Below are positions 12,701 to 24,037 of a stretch of 64,000 bases of DNA, piece by piece. Below the pieces are notes generated by a model. The model searched no databases. It was not told the DNA's origin and worked only from the letters and a program-made list of their open reading frames with translations. The stretch comes from Spirodela intermedia (taxonomy: Eukaryota; Streptophyta; Magnoliopsida; Alismatales; Araceae): assembly GCA_902729315.2 (NCBI GenBank), contig LR746268.1, positions 4,829,501 to 4,893,500 on the forward strand, read 5' to 3'. The position numbers and the translations under genes were made by a program. How positions within the stretch are numbered: the stretch's first letter is position 1; the number at the start of each line of letters is the position of its first letter.

Positions 12701-12833
12701 TCACCACTGATATTGCTACCCTCATGGTCTGCAGGATGTCCTCAAGTCAACCAGGGCGCAGCTGGAGAGGGAGCTGCTGTTAGATGACGTCCTGCGGATT
12801 GAAGACATGCCGTCCTTCAGCCTTCTTTCTTAG
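6762..12833 (+). CDS. ELMO/CED-12 domain-containing protein
   Basis: Proposed exons are 6762-6801, 9318-9427, 10478-10546, 10891-11006, 11097-11151, 11517-11637, 12377-12463, 12553-12647 and 12735-12833. They sum to 792 nt, or 263 aa. The plant ELMO core is clear: WIGRSLSCVC, then YPDQELHGLISDQWKEMGWQ, STDFRGAGFISLENLLFFA, WEYPFAVAGVNITFMIMQML, WAFDVLYCVAFMVMDKQWL and LERELLLDDVLRIEDMPS. In animals ELMO proteins act with Dock exchange factors on Rac, and ELMOD proteins are GTPase-activating for Arl2. The role in plants is little known. The ATG at 6762 is inferred: it is the nearest in-frame ATG before a good donor (CTG|GTGAGT) whose phase fits exon 2. Two oddities are a GC donor after exon 2 and an extra FAVGAGGCWAQH segment at the exon 6/7 join. 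Confidence 0.85.
6930..8510. repeat. Diverged tandem array, unit about 170-195 bp, about 8 copies
   Basis: A recurring block carries GAATGACCGGTGTTTTGTG, then a TTCTGATTTTACATCTACAG part, CATGCGAAGAAAAAATAAAT, CAGTCCCTGACCGGCGACAC, CGCATTTTTTGCCTCTTTCT and TGGTTCCGAATTGCAA. The anchor AAATCAGT (or a one-base variant) starts at 7112, 7308, 7476, 7668, 7861, 8041, 8224 and 8478. Spacings are therefore 196, 168, 192, 193, 180, 183 and 254. The last unit is longer because part of it (CGACACCCTCGCATTTTTTG) is duplicated again near 8300. A degenerate partial unit begins near 6930. The whole array lies in intron 1 of the ELMO gene. Confidence 0.93.
9873..9943. repeat. Short direct repeat of 17 bp in ELMO intron 2
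   Basis: CCTTGGGTAGTGCCAAA occurs at 9873-9889 and 9927-9943, 54 bp apart. The intron (9428-10477) otherwise has no recognisable element. Confidence 0.8.
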
Positions 12834-12929
12834 CGCGCCTTCCGTTTTCCTTTTGACACTTGAGTGCACTCGTTTCTTTTTCATATTCTTAGTGCACTCG
12901 TTGCGGATTGAAGACAGCCTTTTGACACT
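12793..12929. repeat. Partial duplication of the ELMO terminal exon in its 3' UTR
   Basis: TGCGGATTGAAGACA occurs in the last coding exon (12793-12807) and again at 12902-12916. CCTTTTGACACT occurs at 12849-12860 and 12918-12929. AGTGCACTCGTT occurs at 12863-12874 and 12891-12902. The arrangement fits local slippage or duplication just after the stop codon. Confidence 0.8.
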
Positions 12930-12991
12930 GGCCAGAGCTCGGAGAAACTTAGCTTGGAAGAAATTCCCCACTTTTTTTTCATGGGGGCGGG

Positions 12992-14428
12992 TTAATTCTT
13001 GTCATCATCTACGCAGCTCCACGCAGGGACCTTTCTCAGCCCGCCCTCAACCATGGTCTTCCTCATCAGCTCGACTTGCTCCCATATACCTGCTTCTGCG
13101 TACATATTCGACAGGACGACGTAGACGCCATGGTTGTGGGGCTCGAGGTCGAGGATCCTCCTGACCACCCGCTCCGCGACGTCGACGTTCCCGTGCCGCT
13201 GGCACGCCGCCAGCAGGGCCCCCAGCACGACGACGTCGGCTTCCCACTTCATGGTGCTGATCAGGTCCTCGGCCTCGGCGAGCCTCCCGCTGCGGCCCAG
13301 GAGGTCGACCATGCAGCCGCAGTGCTCGAGCTTCGGCTCCACGCCGTAGTCCCTCCGCATGGACAGGAAGATCCCCCGGCCGGCCTCGAGCAGCCCGGCG
13401 TGGCAGCAGGCGGACAGGACCCCCACGAAGGTCACGTCGTTCGGCGCCACCGTCACCTCCTCCTCCAGCTCCCGGAACAGCCGCAACGCCTCGTCGGCGC
13501 GCCCGTGCCTCGCCAGGCCGCAGATCATCGCGTTCCACGTCGCGATGTTCCTCTCCGGCATCCGATCGAACAAGTCCCGGGCCGTCGAGACGGCGCCGTT
13601 CTTGGCGTACATGTCCAGCAGCGCCGTGCCGAGGACGACGCCAACGGCGACGCCCTTCTCCTCCATGTACGCGTGGACCCTCTCCCCCGCGGTCAGCCCG
13701 CCAGCCCTGGCGCACGCCGAGAGCACGGCGGAGAGGGTTGCGCCGCTCGGCTCAAGGCCCGCCGCCACCATCTCATCAAAGAGCAGCAGGGCCTCGTCGG
13801 AGCGGGAGTTTTGCGCGTAGGCGCTGACCATCGTCGTCCAGACGATGAGGTTCCTGTCGGGCGCTTCGTCGAACAGCTTCCTCGCCTCCGCCATCTGCCC
13901 GCCGGACCCGTAGGAGCGGATCAGGTTGTTGACGACGTACACGTCCGCGTCTAACCCGCGCTTCTGCGCCTGGGAATGGACCTGCCGGCCGGTGGAAAGG
14001 GAGTGGCAGTTGATGCAGCCCTTGAGCAGGAAGGGGAAGGTATGCCTGCCGGGGGCGAACCCCATGGCCTGCATCTTCACGTAGAGATCGACGGCGTCGG
14101 ACGGCGTCGGGCCTTCGGCGAGGGCACGGATGAGGGTGTTCCACATGAAGGAGTTGGGTTCTCGCGTCTGCTGGAAGAGGGTCAGCGCGTAGCGCAGGTC
14201 GCCGGAGGGGGAAAGGGCGGCGAAGGAGATGAGGCGGCTGGAAGCGTAGTTATCGTGGATGCGGCCGCGGACGACCATCTGCGCGTGGACCTGCTTGAGC
14301 TGCCGCATGGAGGCGCAGCGGTCGGCGAGGAGGGAGAGCGGTGAGCTCCTCCTCCAGGTCTTCGTGGCTGGCGGGATAACATGGGCGCCGGCGTTCTTGA
14401 ATAGATGGAGCGGGCTAGGCGCGACCAT
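12992..14428 (-). CDS. E-class (PLS-type) pentatricopeptide repeat protein
   Basis: This is an intronless frame of 478 aa. The N terminus has QLKQVHAQMVVRGR, typical of PLS-class PPR proteins. It is followed by alternating P, L and S motifs such as NSFMWNTLIRALAEG, VVNNLIRSYGSGGQ, NLIVWTTMVSAYAQN, VLGTALLDMYAKNGAV and NIATWNAMICGLARHG. The C terminus is an E domain with part of E+ (GALLAACQRHGNVDVAERVV, then GVYVVLSNMYAEAG and GLRKVPAWSCV). It stops without a DYW deaminase domain. Family members are imported into plastids or mitochondria and specify C-to-U RNA editing sites, so the deaminase would come from a partner. The RNA target is unknown. The gene is GC-rich, converges on the ELMO gene (stops 158 bp apart), and is divergent from the methyltransferase with only 82 bp between start codons. 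Confidence 0.93.
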   Translation of the reverse strand: MVAPSPLHLFKNAGAHVIPPATKTWRRSSPLSLLADRCASMRQLKQVHAQMVVRGRIHDNYASSRLISFAALSPSGDLRYALTLFQQTREPNSFMWNTLIRALAEGPTPSDAVDLYVKMQAMGFAPGRHTFPFLLKGCINCHSLSTGRQVHSQAQKRGLDADVYVVNNLIRSYGSGGQMAEARKLFDEAPDRNLIVWTTMVSAYAQNSRSDEALLLFDEMVAAGLEPSGATLSAVLSACARAGGLTAGERVHAYMEEKGVAVGVVLGTALLDMYAKNGAVSTARDLFDRMPERNIATWNAMICGLARHGRADEALRLFRELEEEVTVAPNDVTFVGVLSACCHAGLLEAGRGIFLSMRRDYGVEPKLEHCGCMVDLLGRSGRLAEAEDLISTMKWEADVVVLGALLAACQRHGNVDVAERVVRRILDLEPHNHGVYVVLSNMYAEAGIWEQVELMRKTMVEGGLRKVPAWSCVDDDKN

Positions 14429-14510
14429 CGGTAGGCGCTCGAGTGAGACCCTTAAAATGGAGTTGATTGGTAGTCATCTCATTCTGAGACAGCTACCTAC
14501 TAACCAGAGG
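14429..14510. promoter_or_regulatory. Very short divergent intergenic region (PPR / methyltransferase)
   Basis: The PPR start codon (14428, minus strand) and the preferred methyltransferase start (14511, plus strand) are 82 bp apart. An in-frame upstream ATG at 14457 would shorten the gap to 28 bp. The two promoters must overlap each other or the opposite gene's 5' end. No TATA box is apparent. Confidence 0.6.
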
Positions 14511-15981
14511 ATGTCATTCGCCGCCGCATCCGGCTCTCCCCTTCTCCTCTGCAACTCCCGCCGCATCTGGCTCGGGTCCGGCCCGGCGGTTCAAAGGTCG
14601 TCGGCGGCGGCGCCGGCAACTCCCGTCTGCCTCCGCTTTTGCAGCTCCGGCCCACCTTCACACCCTATGCAGGATGAGGGGGATGCAAGTGGCCCGTCGC
14701 GCAAGTCCTTGGGAGGCTGCCTCTGCGGTCGCTGCGGGAAGAGGGGTCTACTGGGGGGACTCTCCTCGTCCTCCCTGGCGACCCTCCTCGGCACGCCGCC
14801 GGCAGCCGGCGGGGACGGACGTGGCCTGGACTTCCTTGACGAGAGGAACGCTGCGACGCGGTCCTCTAGGCCGGGTTGGTACAAGGAATTGTTCGCCAGG
14901 GTCATGGCTCAGAGCATGAAGGCCTACGAAGCAGAGGTTAGCCGCCGCCTCAGTTTTCTTTCCCAACGCCCGTAAGCAGGGCAGCGCAACTCAACCCTAG
15001 GTTTAAAATTACAAGGGAAAAAACGCTAATTGGATAACGTTTACTCAAAAAATAGTCAAATATCACAACCTCAGTGATAAATACAGATCCTAAATCTATC
15101 GCTGGATCCACCCACATCAGCAATTATATCTTTGAGTTCTTCAGAGTTGTGCCTTCCTGTTGTTTTGCGAACTTGAAGGTTGCAGGCTACAAGACCCAGA
15201 TCTTTTCTCATCTGAGGGGTGAGGGCAATAAAATACTGGAGCTTGGTGTCGGCACTGGCCCCAACATCAAGTACTATGCAAACGCCGCGGGTGTCGTTGT
15301 TGGTGTCGATCCCAATGAACGGATGGAAAAGTATGCCCGGGTGACAGCGGCAGATGCAGGTCTCCCATCAGATCAATTTACTTTCGTACAAGGCGTATGT
15401 GGCATCCACTGTGTAGTTGATGATCTGACCCAAGCAATTTCCTCCCAACTGATGGAATTATCTTCTGCAGGTGGCTGAAGCCTTACCAGTGAAGGACAAC
15501 TCGATGGACGCAGTGGTTGGAACCCTAGTTCTGTGCTCTGTCCCCGATGTTGCCGCGGCATTGAAAGGTACGCATCTTGGCCCAGACCCCCGGGCAATAT
15601 CTGGGTTCTGCAATCTTATCGCAAACACTCAAATGTCTGCAGAGGTGAAGAGAGTTCTGAAGCCTGGTGGGTACTACATATTCATCGAGCATGTTGCCGC
15701 CCAAGGTGATAAACCAACGAATCTAATGTCTCTACTCTTGGGGACTCCCAGTTTTCTCATGCTTCGATCTTTTCTTGGCATCGTCAGACGGGACTCTCCT
15801 GAGGTTCGCGCAGAGAGCTCTGGATCCCCTGCAGCAGTTCGTCGCCGATGGGTGCCATCTTGCGAGGGAGACGGGAAAGAGCATATCCAAGGCAGGCTTC
15901 TCTGATGTTCAGATAAGCGCGACCTCCATAGACGTTCTGTCCATCGTCAGCCCCCACATCTATGGACTTGCCTGTAAGTAA
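14511..15981 (+). CDS. SAM-dependent methyltransferase, METTL7-like, probably plastid-targeted
   Basis: Exons are 14511-14936, 15179-15394, 15471-15567, 15643-15705 and 15788-15981. The frame closes at 331 aa. Residues 1 to about 110 are Ser/Ala/Arg-rich with few acidic residues at the start (MSFAAASGSPLLLCNSRRIW), like a chloroplast transit peptide. The Rossmann-fold methyltransferase domain follows: motif I ILELGVGTGPN (161-171), the acidic VGVDPNERMEKYAR, SMDAVVGTLVLCSVPDV, and VKRVLKPGGYYIFIEHVAAQ. The tail DPLQQFVADGCHLARETG matches the METTL7/UbiE-like family. The substrate is not known for the plant members. An alternative in-frame start at 14457 adds 18 residues; 14511 is preferred because it begins the typical transit sequence. 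Confidence 0.88.
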
Positions 15982-16277
15982 TCGAGGAATCAATCATCTG
16001 TGAGCAGCAATCACTATCAACGGATGCATCGAGCTACTGAATCCGTTTGCCAGAACCAAGGGATCTTTCTGTGGATGGTCTTCTGTGTTCTACGAGTAGA
16101 AACTGTGAGACTACCTGTGTTACAAGATTAAAGTATAAGTCATTTAAGGTGAAGAAGAAAACTGTCAGGCTCAATGGAAATCCAATAAAAATTCGCGATC
16201 TAGTAATCTAAATGTAGACGCTACCTTAAACATTAATGTGGGGAGTTCAAGCAGCATCTTTTCTTGTCAATCGATTT
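15982..16277. other. Convergent 3' UTR region
   Basis: This 296-bp AT-rich space lies between the methyltransferase stop and the COMM-protein stop. No coding signal or repeat was seen. Confidence 0.55.
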
Positions 16278-17595
16278 CTATGATGTATCTGCTTCCTGAG
16301 GCGGTGGGCTACCAGTTGGAGCATCAACCTGCGACATTCAACCACAAAAATGTCCTCAAACGTATACAATATTGCTTAATGTTGTTGATCCATTAGCAGT
16401 ATATCAGTAATTTAGTGATGGATCATGCACTTACGGCACTATATAGCTGGTCTCTGATGCAGAACATGGACTTCAACATCGTTTGCAGAGTATCCTTGGT
16501 TAGTTGGACCTTCACCTCTGTGTCTTTAGATAGAGACTGCGCGTCACCTTGAAGCTGCAGATGAAAATTAAGCTTCATATACAGAATACCTTTCCAGTCG
16601 AGAGAGATGGAATCCACTCGTTTGGTTTTGGTGTTTATTAACACTAGTTTAACAAGAAAAAAAAGTTAATGAAGTTCATGATTGAGCAAGCTCCAGAGTA
16701 GAATGTGCAGTTTTTTTTTCAGATTGGCGAGGTAAGAAATGGTGCTGAATCACACAATGTTCAGCTCAACTCCAACAAGCTAACTGAGTAGACTTGCAGA
16801 GGGCGGATATTCAATATTAGGCTAAACAGGGGAACGACAGGGTATTCGATGAGCTCGACGGCACACCTTCAAGTTAAGCACGGCGACATGGCCGCCGGAT
16901 TCCGTGTTCTGATCCACCATGTTCCATGTCATTGCCTTCAAGCGTGGAATAGAGACCTAAAACATCGGGAAATTTGTGAAGAAGAAGATGGGTTGCTCCC
17001 CCTATCGGGAGGGCGGGGAGAGGGAGATGCCGAATCTGTAATCCTGAGAGGGTTGTAGCAGTCGGCCGAACCTGGTCTTTGTGGGCGTCCTCACGCCACT
17101 CCCTCTGAAACTTCTGCAACAGCAGAGTGAGCAGCCTCTGGATCTCAGGCGTTACCTCCTCTGGAAACAGCTTTTGGATCTCGTCTCTGGGGACATTCCC
17201 ATAGACGCACCTGCGTATCAGCATCCGGAGGCACACCAGAAGCTGCAGGAGAAATCCCACTGATTAATGTGGAAAAACACCAGAGACAGTTGACAAGTCC
17301 CCCACTCCACATGGCGATAAACTATTAGGGGGGAAGACGGAGGAGAAAAGGCAGGGTGGAGAGGGCGTACGGGATCGAGGGCGGCATCAGATTGGAGCTG
17401 GAGCATGCCCCGGACGATAGCACGGTCGGCGGAGTCGAGGCCCGTCGCCCGAGTACGCCACAGCGCCTGGAGGATATACTCCACCGAATCTTTCGAGCTG
17501 GCGCGCACCAGCAGCGGCAGGTGCCTCCACATAGAGCGCGCGCGCTCGGCGTCACCGCAATCATCCTGCTGCGGCTGCGGTGGCCCTCCGTCCAT
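16278..17595 (-). CDS. COMMD9: COMM domain-containing protein, COMMD9-like
   Basis: Exons are 17371-17595, 17072-17242, 16867-16956, 16435-16554 and 16278-16328. The frame closes at 218 aa, close to the usual ~200 aa. The N-terminal helical part begins MDGGPPQPQQDDCGDAERAR. The COMM domain follows: SIPRLKAMTWNMVDQNTESG, VAVLNLKLQGDAQ, then VKVQLTKDTLQTMLKSMFCI and RDQLYSAV. The leucine- and RDQL-containing end most resembles COMMD9. In animals COMMD proteins, with CCDC22 and CCDC93, form the Commander complex that recycles endosomal cargo with Retriever. Plants retain some COMMD genes, and their role is less clear. The last exon is only 17 codons. The gene shares a 346-bp divergent promoter with snurportin. 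Confidence 0.82.
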
Positions 17596-17941
17596 AGCTT
17601 CAGGCCCTACGCCGAATCGAGAGGAGAGAGGCAGAGACAGGGAGAGCCTGGGTTTTGCCGATGGTTTGCTATTAGGGTTTATACGGTGAGGTGGGTGTTC
17701 ATCAAAATAAGGTGGGCCGAAATTAGAATTAACATAGTGGGCCCAGCGATTACGAGTTTACCCATTCGAACGTCGGCATTAGGAGGCGAAACCTGGAATG
17801 GAAGGGTGGAGAGGAAGGAGGTCACCGGGCATCCATGACTGATCTCCACGGTTGCAGTTCTTCGTCGGGTGTTCGCCGCCGGTGAAGGTGGAAGGGGGGG
17901 GAGGGGGAGATAAAGCCGATTGATTCTTCGTTGTTTTGGAG
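17596..17941. promoter_or_regulatory. Bidirectional promoter, COMM protein / snurportin, with two TGGGCC elements
   Basis: 346 bp separate the divergent start codons. Two site II-type TGGGCC motifs are present at 17713-17718 and 17738-17743; the second reads TGGGCCCA and so works in both directions. Such TCP-bound motifs are common in plant promoters of constitutively expressed genes. No TATA box was seen. Confidence 0.6.
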
Positions 17942-20900
17942 ATGGCGCCGCATGATATCCGACGGCCGTTCAAGCGAGCCGCCATGTCCGACCAGCAGAG
18001 GCGGCGGGAGCAGGCGCTGCTCCGCCAGGCGCAGCACCGCGCCGAGGCCCAGAACCGGGCGCGGTTCCTGGCTTCATCCGTGTTGGGGCTTGAGGATCAT
18101 TCCGAGCCTAACTTGCCGCCCGAGTCTACGTCAGAACCAGAGGAGGACGCCGACGCCATCCCCAGGGAGCTGGACGTGATACAGGCATCGAAGTTGAGAG
18201 GCTCCGAGGCGCGGCTGTGGTTTTCTCGCCAGCTCATGTTCCCCGAGTGGATGATCGACGTCCCGCTGCGTCTGGAGGAAGACTGGTTCGTCTCTTCCTG
18301 ATTCCGGGGTTCTTTCTATTTTTCTCGTACAATGAAGTTTGTAACTTGCAATGGAGCAATGGGGGTTCCGAAACATAAACACAAAGACTATAGCTTTTGA
18401 TTCCTCCTTGAATCGGTTGGTTACAACAGAGTGCATAGTTTTTCTGTGATCTTGAGCACTCTGCCCGATTATACTTTGCCAAAAACGTTTTATTCATACA
18501 AAAGTAGCGGCTTTCTGATCATTTCTTTTTTTTTAGCTACGGTCTTTTATAATTTTGGTTCTTGATTTTCTGTTGTATTTATCTAGGTTTTGCATGTTCC
18601 ATGCACAAGCATCGTTGACCAGGAAAATGAGTTGCGATGGGTTCTGGGTTATAAGACGAATTAAATGCACTATCGCCTGTAAACTACGTAAACATCTTTA
18701 ATATTTCCAATTTTGCGTGAAGATTAAGACATGGAAATATTCTAAAGGTAGCTTTCATCCAAGATAGATTCACGTGTTGATGATTTGCCTTTTTATGTGT
18801 ATGGAATTATCCATCCAGTCCGTTTTTAATGTGGGCGTCATTATGTGCTGTTTTTAGGAGATGGAACACCTGCTGATATTGTCATTCTCACGGTGACTTC
18901 AGAGTTTTTGATGCTTTCTTGTACATTAAATTTTATGGGTGTCAGGGCTTAGCACTATAGATTTAGTCTTGGTGCAACTGTTCTTGGATGCAATATTTTT
19001 CATGATGATAGTAAACTTATATAAATTATTTTATGACCCTCTGCATTCGCATGGTGCTGAAATATTGATGCAAAATGCAAATCCCTTGCATGGCATCCTT
19101 TTCGATGCCCTGTGCTGGAAGTGATTCATGGTAGACATGATTCATGGCCTTCTGGGGGGCATGTTTATATTAAGTTATGACAAGATATTTTCGATTTCTG
19201 TGATATGAATCTTAGTAACAGTATTATGGAAGAATATGAGATTGATTTTGGGGTGGGATATGTGTTACATATTATTGTCCCAGAGCTTACTGTGACACCC
19301 CTGGCACTGAGCACCGTGTGACACTTCTCTCCTGAAAATCGCAAACTTTTTCTTTGTCAATTACATATTGAAGATAGTTTTTCTGTGTTGTAGGTATGTC
19401 TTCCCACGGCCTGAAGGGAAGCGTTGTTTTGTGGTTTCCTCTAATGGAACTACAATAAGTAGATGCCGTAATGGCTCTATGTTGCATCGGTTTCCATCTA
19501 ATCTTCCCTGTGGTGCGAGGACAAGAGATGGTTCGGGGCCCAGTCAGTCGTATTGTATCCTAGATTGCATTTTTCATGAGGTGACATAATTTCACTGGCT
19601 ATCTGAATTTTTAACTGTCCCATCTTTTGTTTATTTCTGGGCAGTTTACTTATTTAACCACTGTTTATCCTATGCAGCCCGATCAAACTTACTATGTAAT
19701 TGATATGGTTTGTTGGCGAGGCTACTCGTTATATGATTGCAGTGCTGAGTTCAGATTTTTCTGGTTAAACTCCAAGCTTATTGAAACTGGAGCATGTGAT
19801 CCTCCTTCAACATACCACAAATATAGATTTAGCACTTGCCCTATTTATGATTGTAGCCTGATTGGTCTTCAAACAGCTTATTCAGGTGATGTGCCATATG
19901 TCAAAGATGGTCTGTTGTTCTACAACAAGTGAGTGTCAATCTGTTTGAATCACATTTATAGCTGGGATTTACTTTTTATCGACAGAGTGCAGTGTGTTAA
20001 CTTCTTTCATGGTATTATTTTGCTACTTGCATTTCAGGGAGGAGTGAAAATCTGAACTATCTCAGTTGGAGAACAAGAAGATAAAATTTATTAATTTATC
20101 CTTGCTGTGAGTGGAGAGACGAAAATATTGGATTTTAAGCCACACGAGGAGAAATAGGAGCGTACTATCCTATTTTCGCTGCTTTATCGTAATAATTTTG
20201 GTGATTTTCCAAAACGTATTCGTAGGCCTATACAGAATGTATTCATGAAAAATCTATGTAACATAAACTTTTCTCTCCCTTGAAGCATCTGGTGACTGTT
20301 GTACCTTTGATCATGCAAGTTGATGTCAGATATATACTTGAATATGAAATGCAGGACTCGTCTTCCTGCTGCATCTGCACCTAACCCAATCTGCTCTAGC
20401 AAGCATGCTCTCCAACTATTTCACCAAATGCCTAACACAAATAATTGTGACCTCCAACGAAAGAGCCTTCTGCTAACATGCATTATCTCTGAGAATTTGT
20501 TTGAAGTGGCATCAATGAACGTAAATGGTCTATGCTTTCTTTGGTTAGGTGTCCACATGATGATATCTGATGAGAACAACAATCACGATCTTGCTGTTAA
20601 AGTTGTCTCTTGCACTGTAGGTCTCTCTTCCATCTATAAGTATAAGATCGTGCTTGCTAAATGAAAATTCTTTCAACAGCTGTGCTCAACAGTAGGTTGG
20701 GTTCTTTTCTTTTTAACTGCATTTTAATTTCTCAACTGCTTGCCAAGGTTTTTAGACTATGTTTAAAAATACAGTGCAGACCTCCCTGGACAACGTGGAG
20801 TTTTGATACCGTGTTAAAGTATTTAGTCTTCAACTTCGGAATCAATATTTAGGCCCAAGTATTTTGACCACAAATTTTAATTTTTTCCAACCAATTTTAG

Positions 20901-23358
20901 GATGTTCTTCTAATATCTCTATCATATTAGACTTTTTTTACTTCATAGCTAAGTACCATGTTTATGACTCGAATTTACCTTCTTAAATTCTAAAATAGCC
21001 TTTGATATTTGGTTTGTAGGCACGCTCATTATCAAACAGGGAACACACCGTTGGCATTGGTATGGAAGGATGAATGCTGTAGTCAATATTTTCTTGATAC
21101 AGACAGTAAAGGACAAGTTCCAGACCGACAACTGGTTTGTGTACTACAACAGAAATATCAGCTATGGCATTCCTGGAATTTATTTATTGGCGCTAAAATC
21201 TGCATAAATATCTAAGCAAGTTATTTCCATCTATGGTTAGAATGTGTCCATTATTTGTAGAGATTAATTTTACTAAAGTTTCTTTTCTTGTTACTAAAGT
21301 TTTACCAAATTCACATAAATTGGCACATAGAATGACTAATCGAAAGATGGACTGATAAAAATGACATGCAAAGAGCAGGGCAAAAGAATTCGACTTTCTT
21401 GTTCTTTATATCTTAATATTATTAGCAATCGAGATCATTATCCTCAAAGAGGGCTTGAGATCTTTGATCCTCGGAGATATCATACCCAAATTGAAAATTT
21501 ATTGGTTTGTTTGACAACAAGGAGAAGAAAATGATCCTATTGTATAAATTATCATGTTTGAGGACAGTCCATTGAAAACATCACTCTACTTTCAGAAATA
21601 GAAGGAAAATCAGTGTTTCCGTTTTGATCTGATCTCTCTGTAGCCTGAGAATGTTCCAGTCATTTTACAATACGGAAATTGAACTCCAGAAAGGTTTTTC
21701 CAAAACGGAAATGGTTTCTCTTAAGGAATTCTCTAGTCATGCTGTAGTGTAGTATTCTGACTAGTGCGTAACTGTGGGACTAAGTATTCTGCCTAGTATT
21801 ATGGACCAAGTTATTAAAGATGCGGGTAAGGCAGCAGCCTCCTATTCCTTTTTATTTATTTGTCAATGTATTGTCTTTTGGTATGACTTATTTGGGGGTG
21901 GTGGGGAAGCACTGTTTAAGAGCATCCGGATTTGGGGTAGATTAGAGAGTGCTGAGACACGTATGTGACGAAGATGGATGCCTTTCTTTCTCAATCCTCA
22001 TGTTGATCGTGCAAAAGGGTGAATAAAGTGAACTTATATTTTCTACACTTTGACAACTGATCAGGTAGTCTTGGAGTTGCAAGAAGATGGAAAAGTAACG
22101 AGCTCAGATGAACCTCCTGTTATGTTTACTTGCCTCGGTGAAGAGTTTATAGAAAAGGTATGTTTCTTTGAATAACTTCGGCTACTATATCTGCTTTCAG
22201 ATCGTTGCGTCATGCCTTGGCGAGGTGGAAAATGTACAAGTTTTCATTGGTTTGGTTGCATTTCTAGGGGTTGATGTGGATTTAGGAAGGCACGTTATCT
22301 TATTAGTCATTGTACAATTTCTATCTCTAGAAGAACATTGCTGGGATCACAAAATTTTGTTGAAGCAATGGATCTGTGACCATCAAATCGAGTCCAAGTA
22401 GAATAAAAAATTATTAGAAATATATTTTGAAACGCATCGGAACTTGGTAGATTCATCATTCAACAGTGGATGCAAAATTTCATTAAAAAAAATTGATTGC
22501 CGCAAAACTTCTACACAGGATTAGCTCTGGAATGCGTAGGTTGTTTTCGATCATCAGCTTAAACATGTGGCATTCAGCTAGAATTCATCAATCACCGTTG
22601 CTTGTGCCTTCCCTGATCTGATGTCTGATTTGAGCTTATTTTTTCCCAATTGGCAGGCAAGTTTACGGCCACAGTCTCTTCTACGCTTTGCTATTGGTGA
22701 TGGCGGCTTAAAACTGGCTGAAGGAAGGCTCGAAATGGTTGATTTAATCTACATTGGAAAGTCTAACTCTAGACGTGGATTTGCTGATAGTTACTCCAAG
22801 GTAAATTCTGTGAATGCTGGTACTGTTTTTTTTTTTCATTATTGGAGCAGGTACAAGGCTAAATTTAAGCTGGCCAAGTTTCTTTGCCTCAGATAGTCAC
22901 AAATACTGTTCGCTCAATAGTATGTTATATGAGAAATCATGAACTCCTCAATGGATGCTTTCTAGACCAGTATACTCGGAGCAGTGACGTTGATGCTTTG
23001 TTCAGTTTGTGACTTCTGAGCTCATTAGCATGTGACTTCTGAGCTTCCCTACTTTTTTGTTCTTAAAGGCCTTTCGTAATTCTTCCCTCTTTGGCCCATA
23101 AATATTATGATATTTATTTTGGAATTTCTTCGCAAGAGGAGGTGTTGACAATTATAAGACATCTTTACATTTTTTTTATATTATTTTGAAATTCAATGAT
23201 AGGTTAATAAATAGCTTGCCAACATTCTCATAAAGCCTGTGGGATCCCCCACCCCCCCACCAGAAAACCTGAAAATAAAATAAAATTGGCCTGGTCTGGT
23301 ACCTATTCGAACCTGGATAGATTCTAGATGGGGTTCAGGCGGAAACCCTGTAGCGCAT

Positions 23359-23389
<31 letters not shown>

Positions 23390-24037
23390 CATCTATCTGT
23401 CTACATATATTTATATATATATGTAGCTATGTATATGCATAGACATCTATATATCCAAGACGCCCTCTTTGACCCAGAGTCAGTTTCTTTGGGCTTTTCC
23501 TAAATCTTGCAAAGATATCCCAAGCTTGAGCTGCAGTGACAACCCTAGTATAGACGGTTGTGACTGACTGTTGACCTTAGCATAGGATACTCAGCTTTCA
23601 TATAAATGCGTGCATTCAGACATTACATCCAGTTTCTTGTAGCCCCGGGGCATCCTAGATTATGCAGAAAGCCAAATTATAATATCCTTGGAGAAGCATA
23701 GCATTTAGGTTTTCTGATTGAAAGAATAACTTTATGCTTTTTTGTCCTCACCTTGACAATTCTACCGAAGCTGATGTCTATTTCCATTTATAATGACTAC
23801 TGCACTATTGCACACTCAAGCTCGCGTAATTACACAGCTCTACTTCCAAAATCAGGTTTAGTGATTTCCAAGAAAATTCACTCATTTGGCTGATGAGCTG
23901 ATTATGTTTTTGGTGTGCAGGTGTTGTTCCAGTTCACTGCTCGCCACAATCCTCTTCGTTTTGAAGATCTTGTGGCATCCCTGCAATCGTCTGTGGGTCA
24001 GTGCACAGAGTCTGAAGACATCGTGATGACTGAGTAG
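17942..24037 (+). CDS. SNUPN: Snurportin-1, m3G-cap snRNP import adaptor
   Basis: Exons are 17942-18285, 19394-19580, 19678-19928, 21020-21134, 22065-22157, 22657-22800 and 23921-24037. All phases close and give 416 aa. The N terminus (MAPHDIRRPFKRAAMSDQQR) is basic and helical, like the importin-beta binding region. The cap-binding core follows: YVFPRPEGKRCFVVSSNGTT, LHRFPSNLPCGARTRDG, YCILDCIFHE, DQTYYVIDMVCWRGYSLYDC, FRFFWLNSKL, and HYQTGNTPLALVWKDE. Snurportin binds the trimethylguanosine cap of spliceosomal snRNAs and carries the snRNP into the nucleus with importin beta. An ATG six bases upstream (17936) is in frame; 17942 is preferred from the family's MAPHD start. Introns are long (up to 1.1 kb) and AT-rich, with no recognised element inside. 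Confidence 0.93.
23360..23384. repeat. (CT)n microsatellite in snurportin intron 6
   Basis: A run of about 12 CT dinucleotides, followed by a TATATATAT-rich stretch to about 23455. Confidence 0.85.

Noticed and set aside
13076-13954. 292-codon open frame on the plus strand
   Set aside because: It is the antisense shadow of the GC-rich E-class PPR gene, Pro/Arg/His-rich and with no domain.
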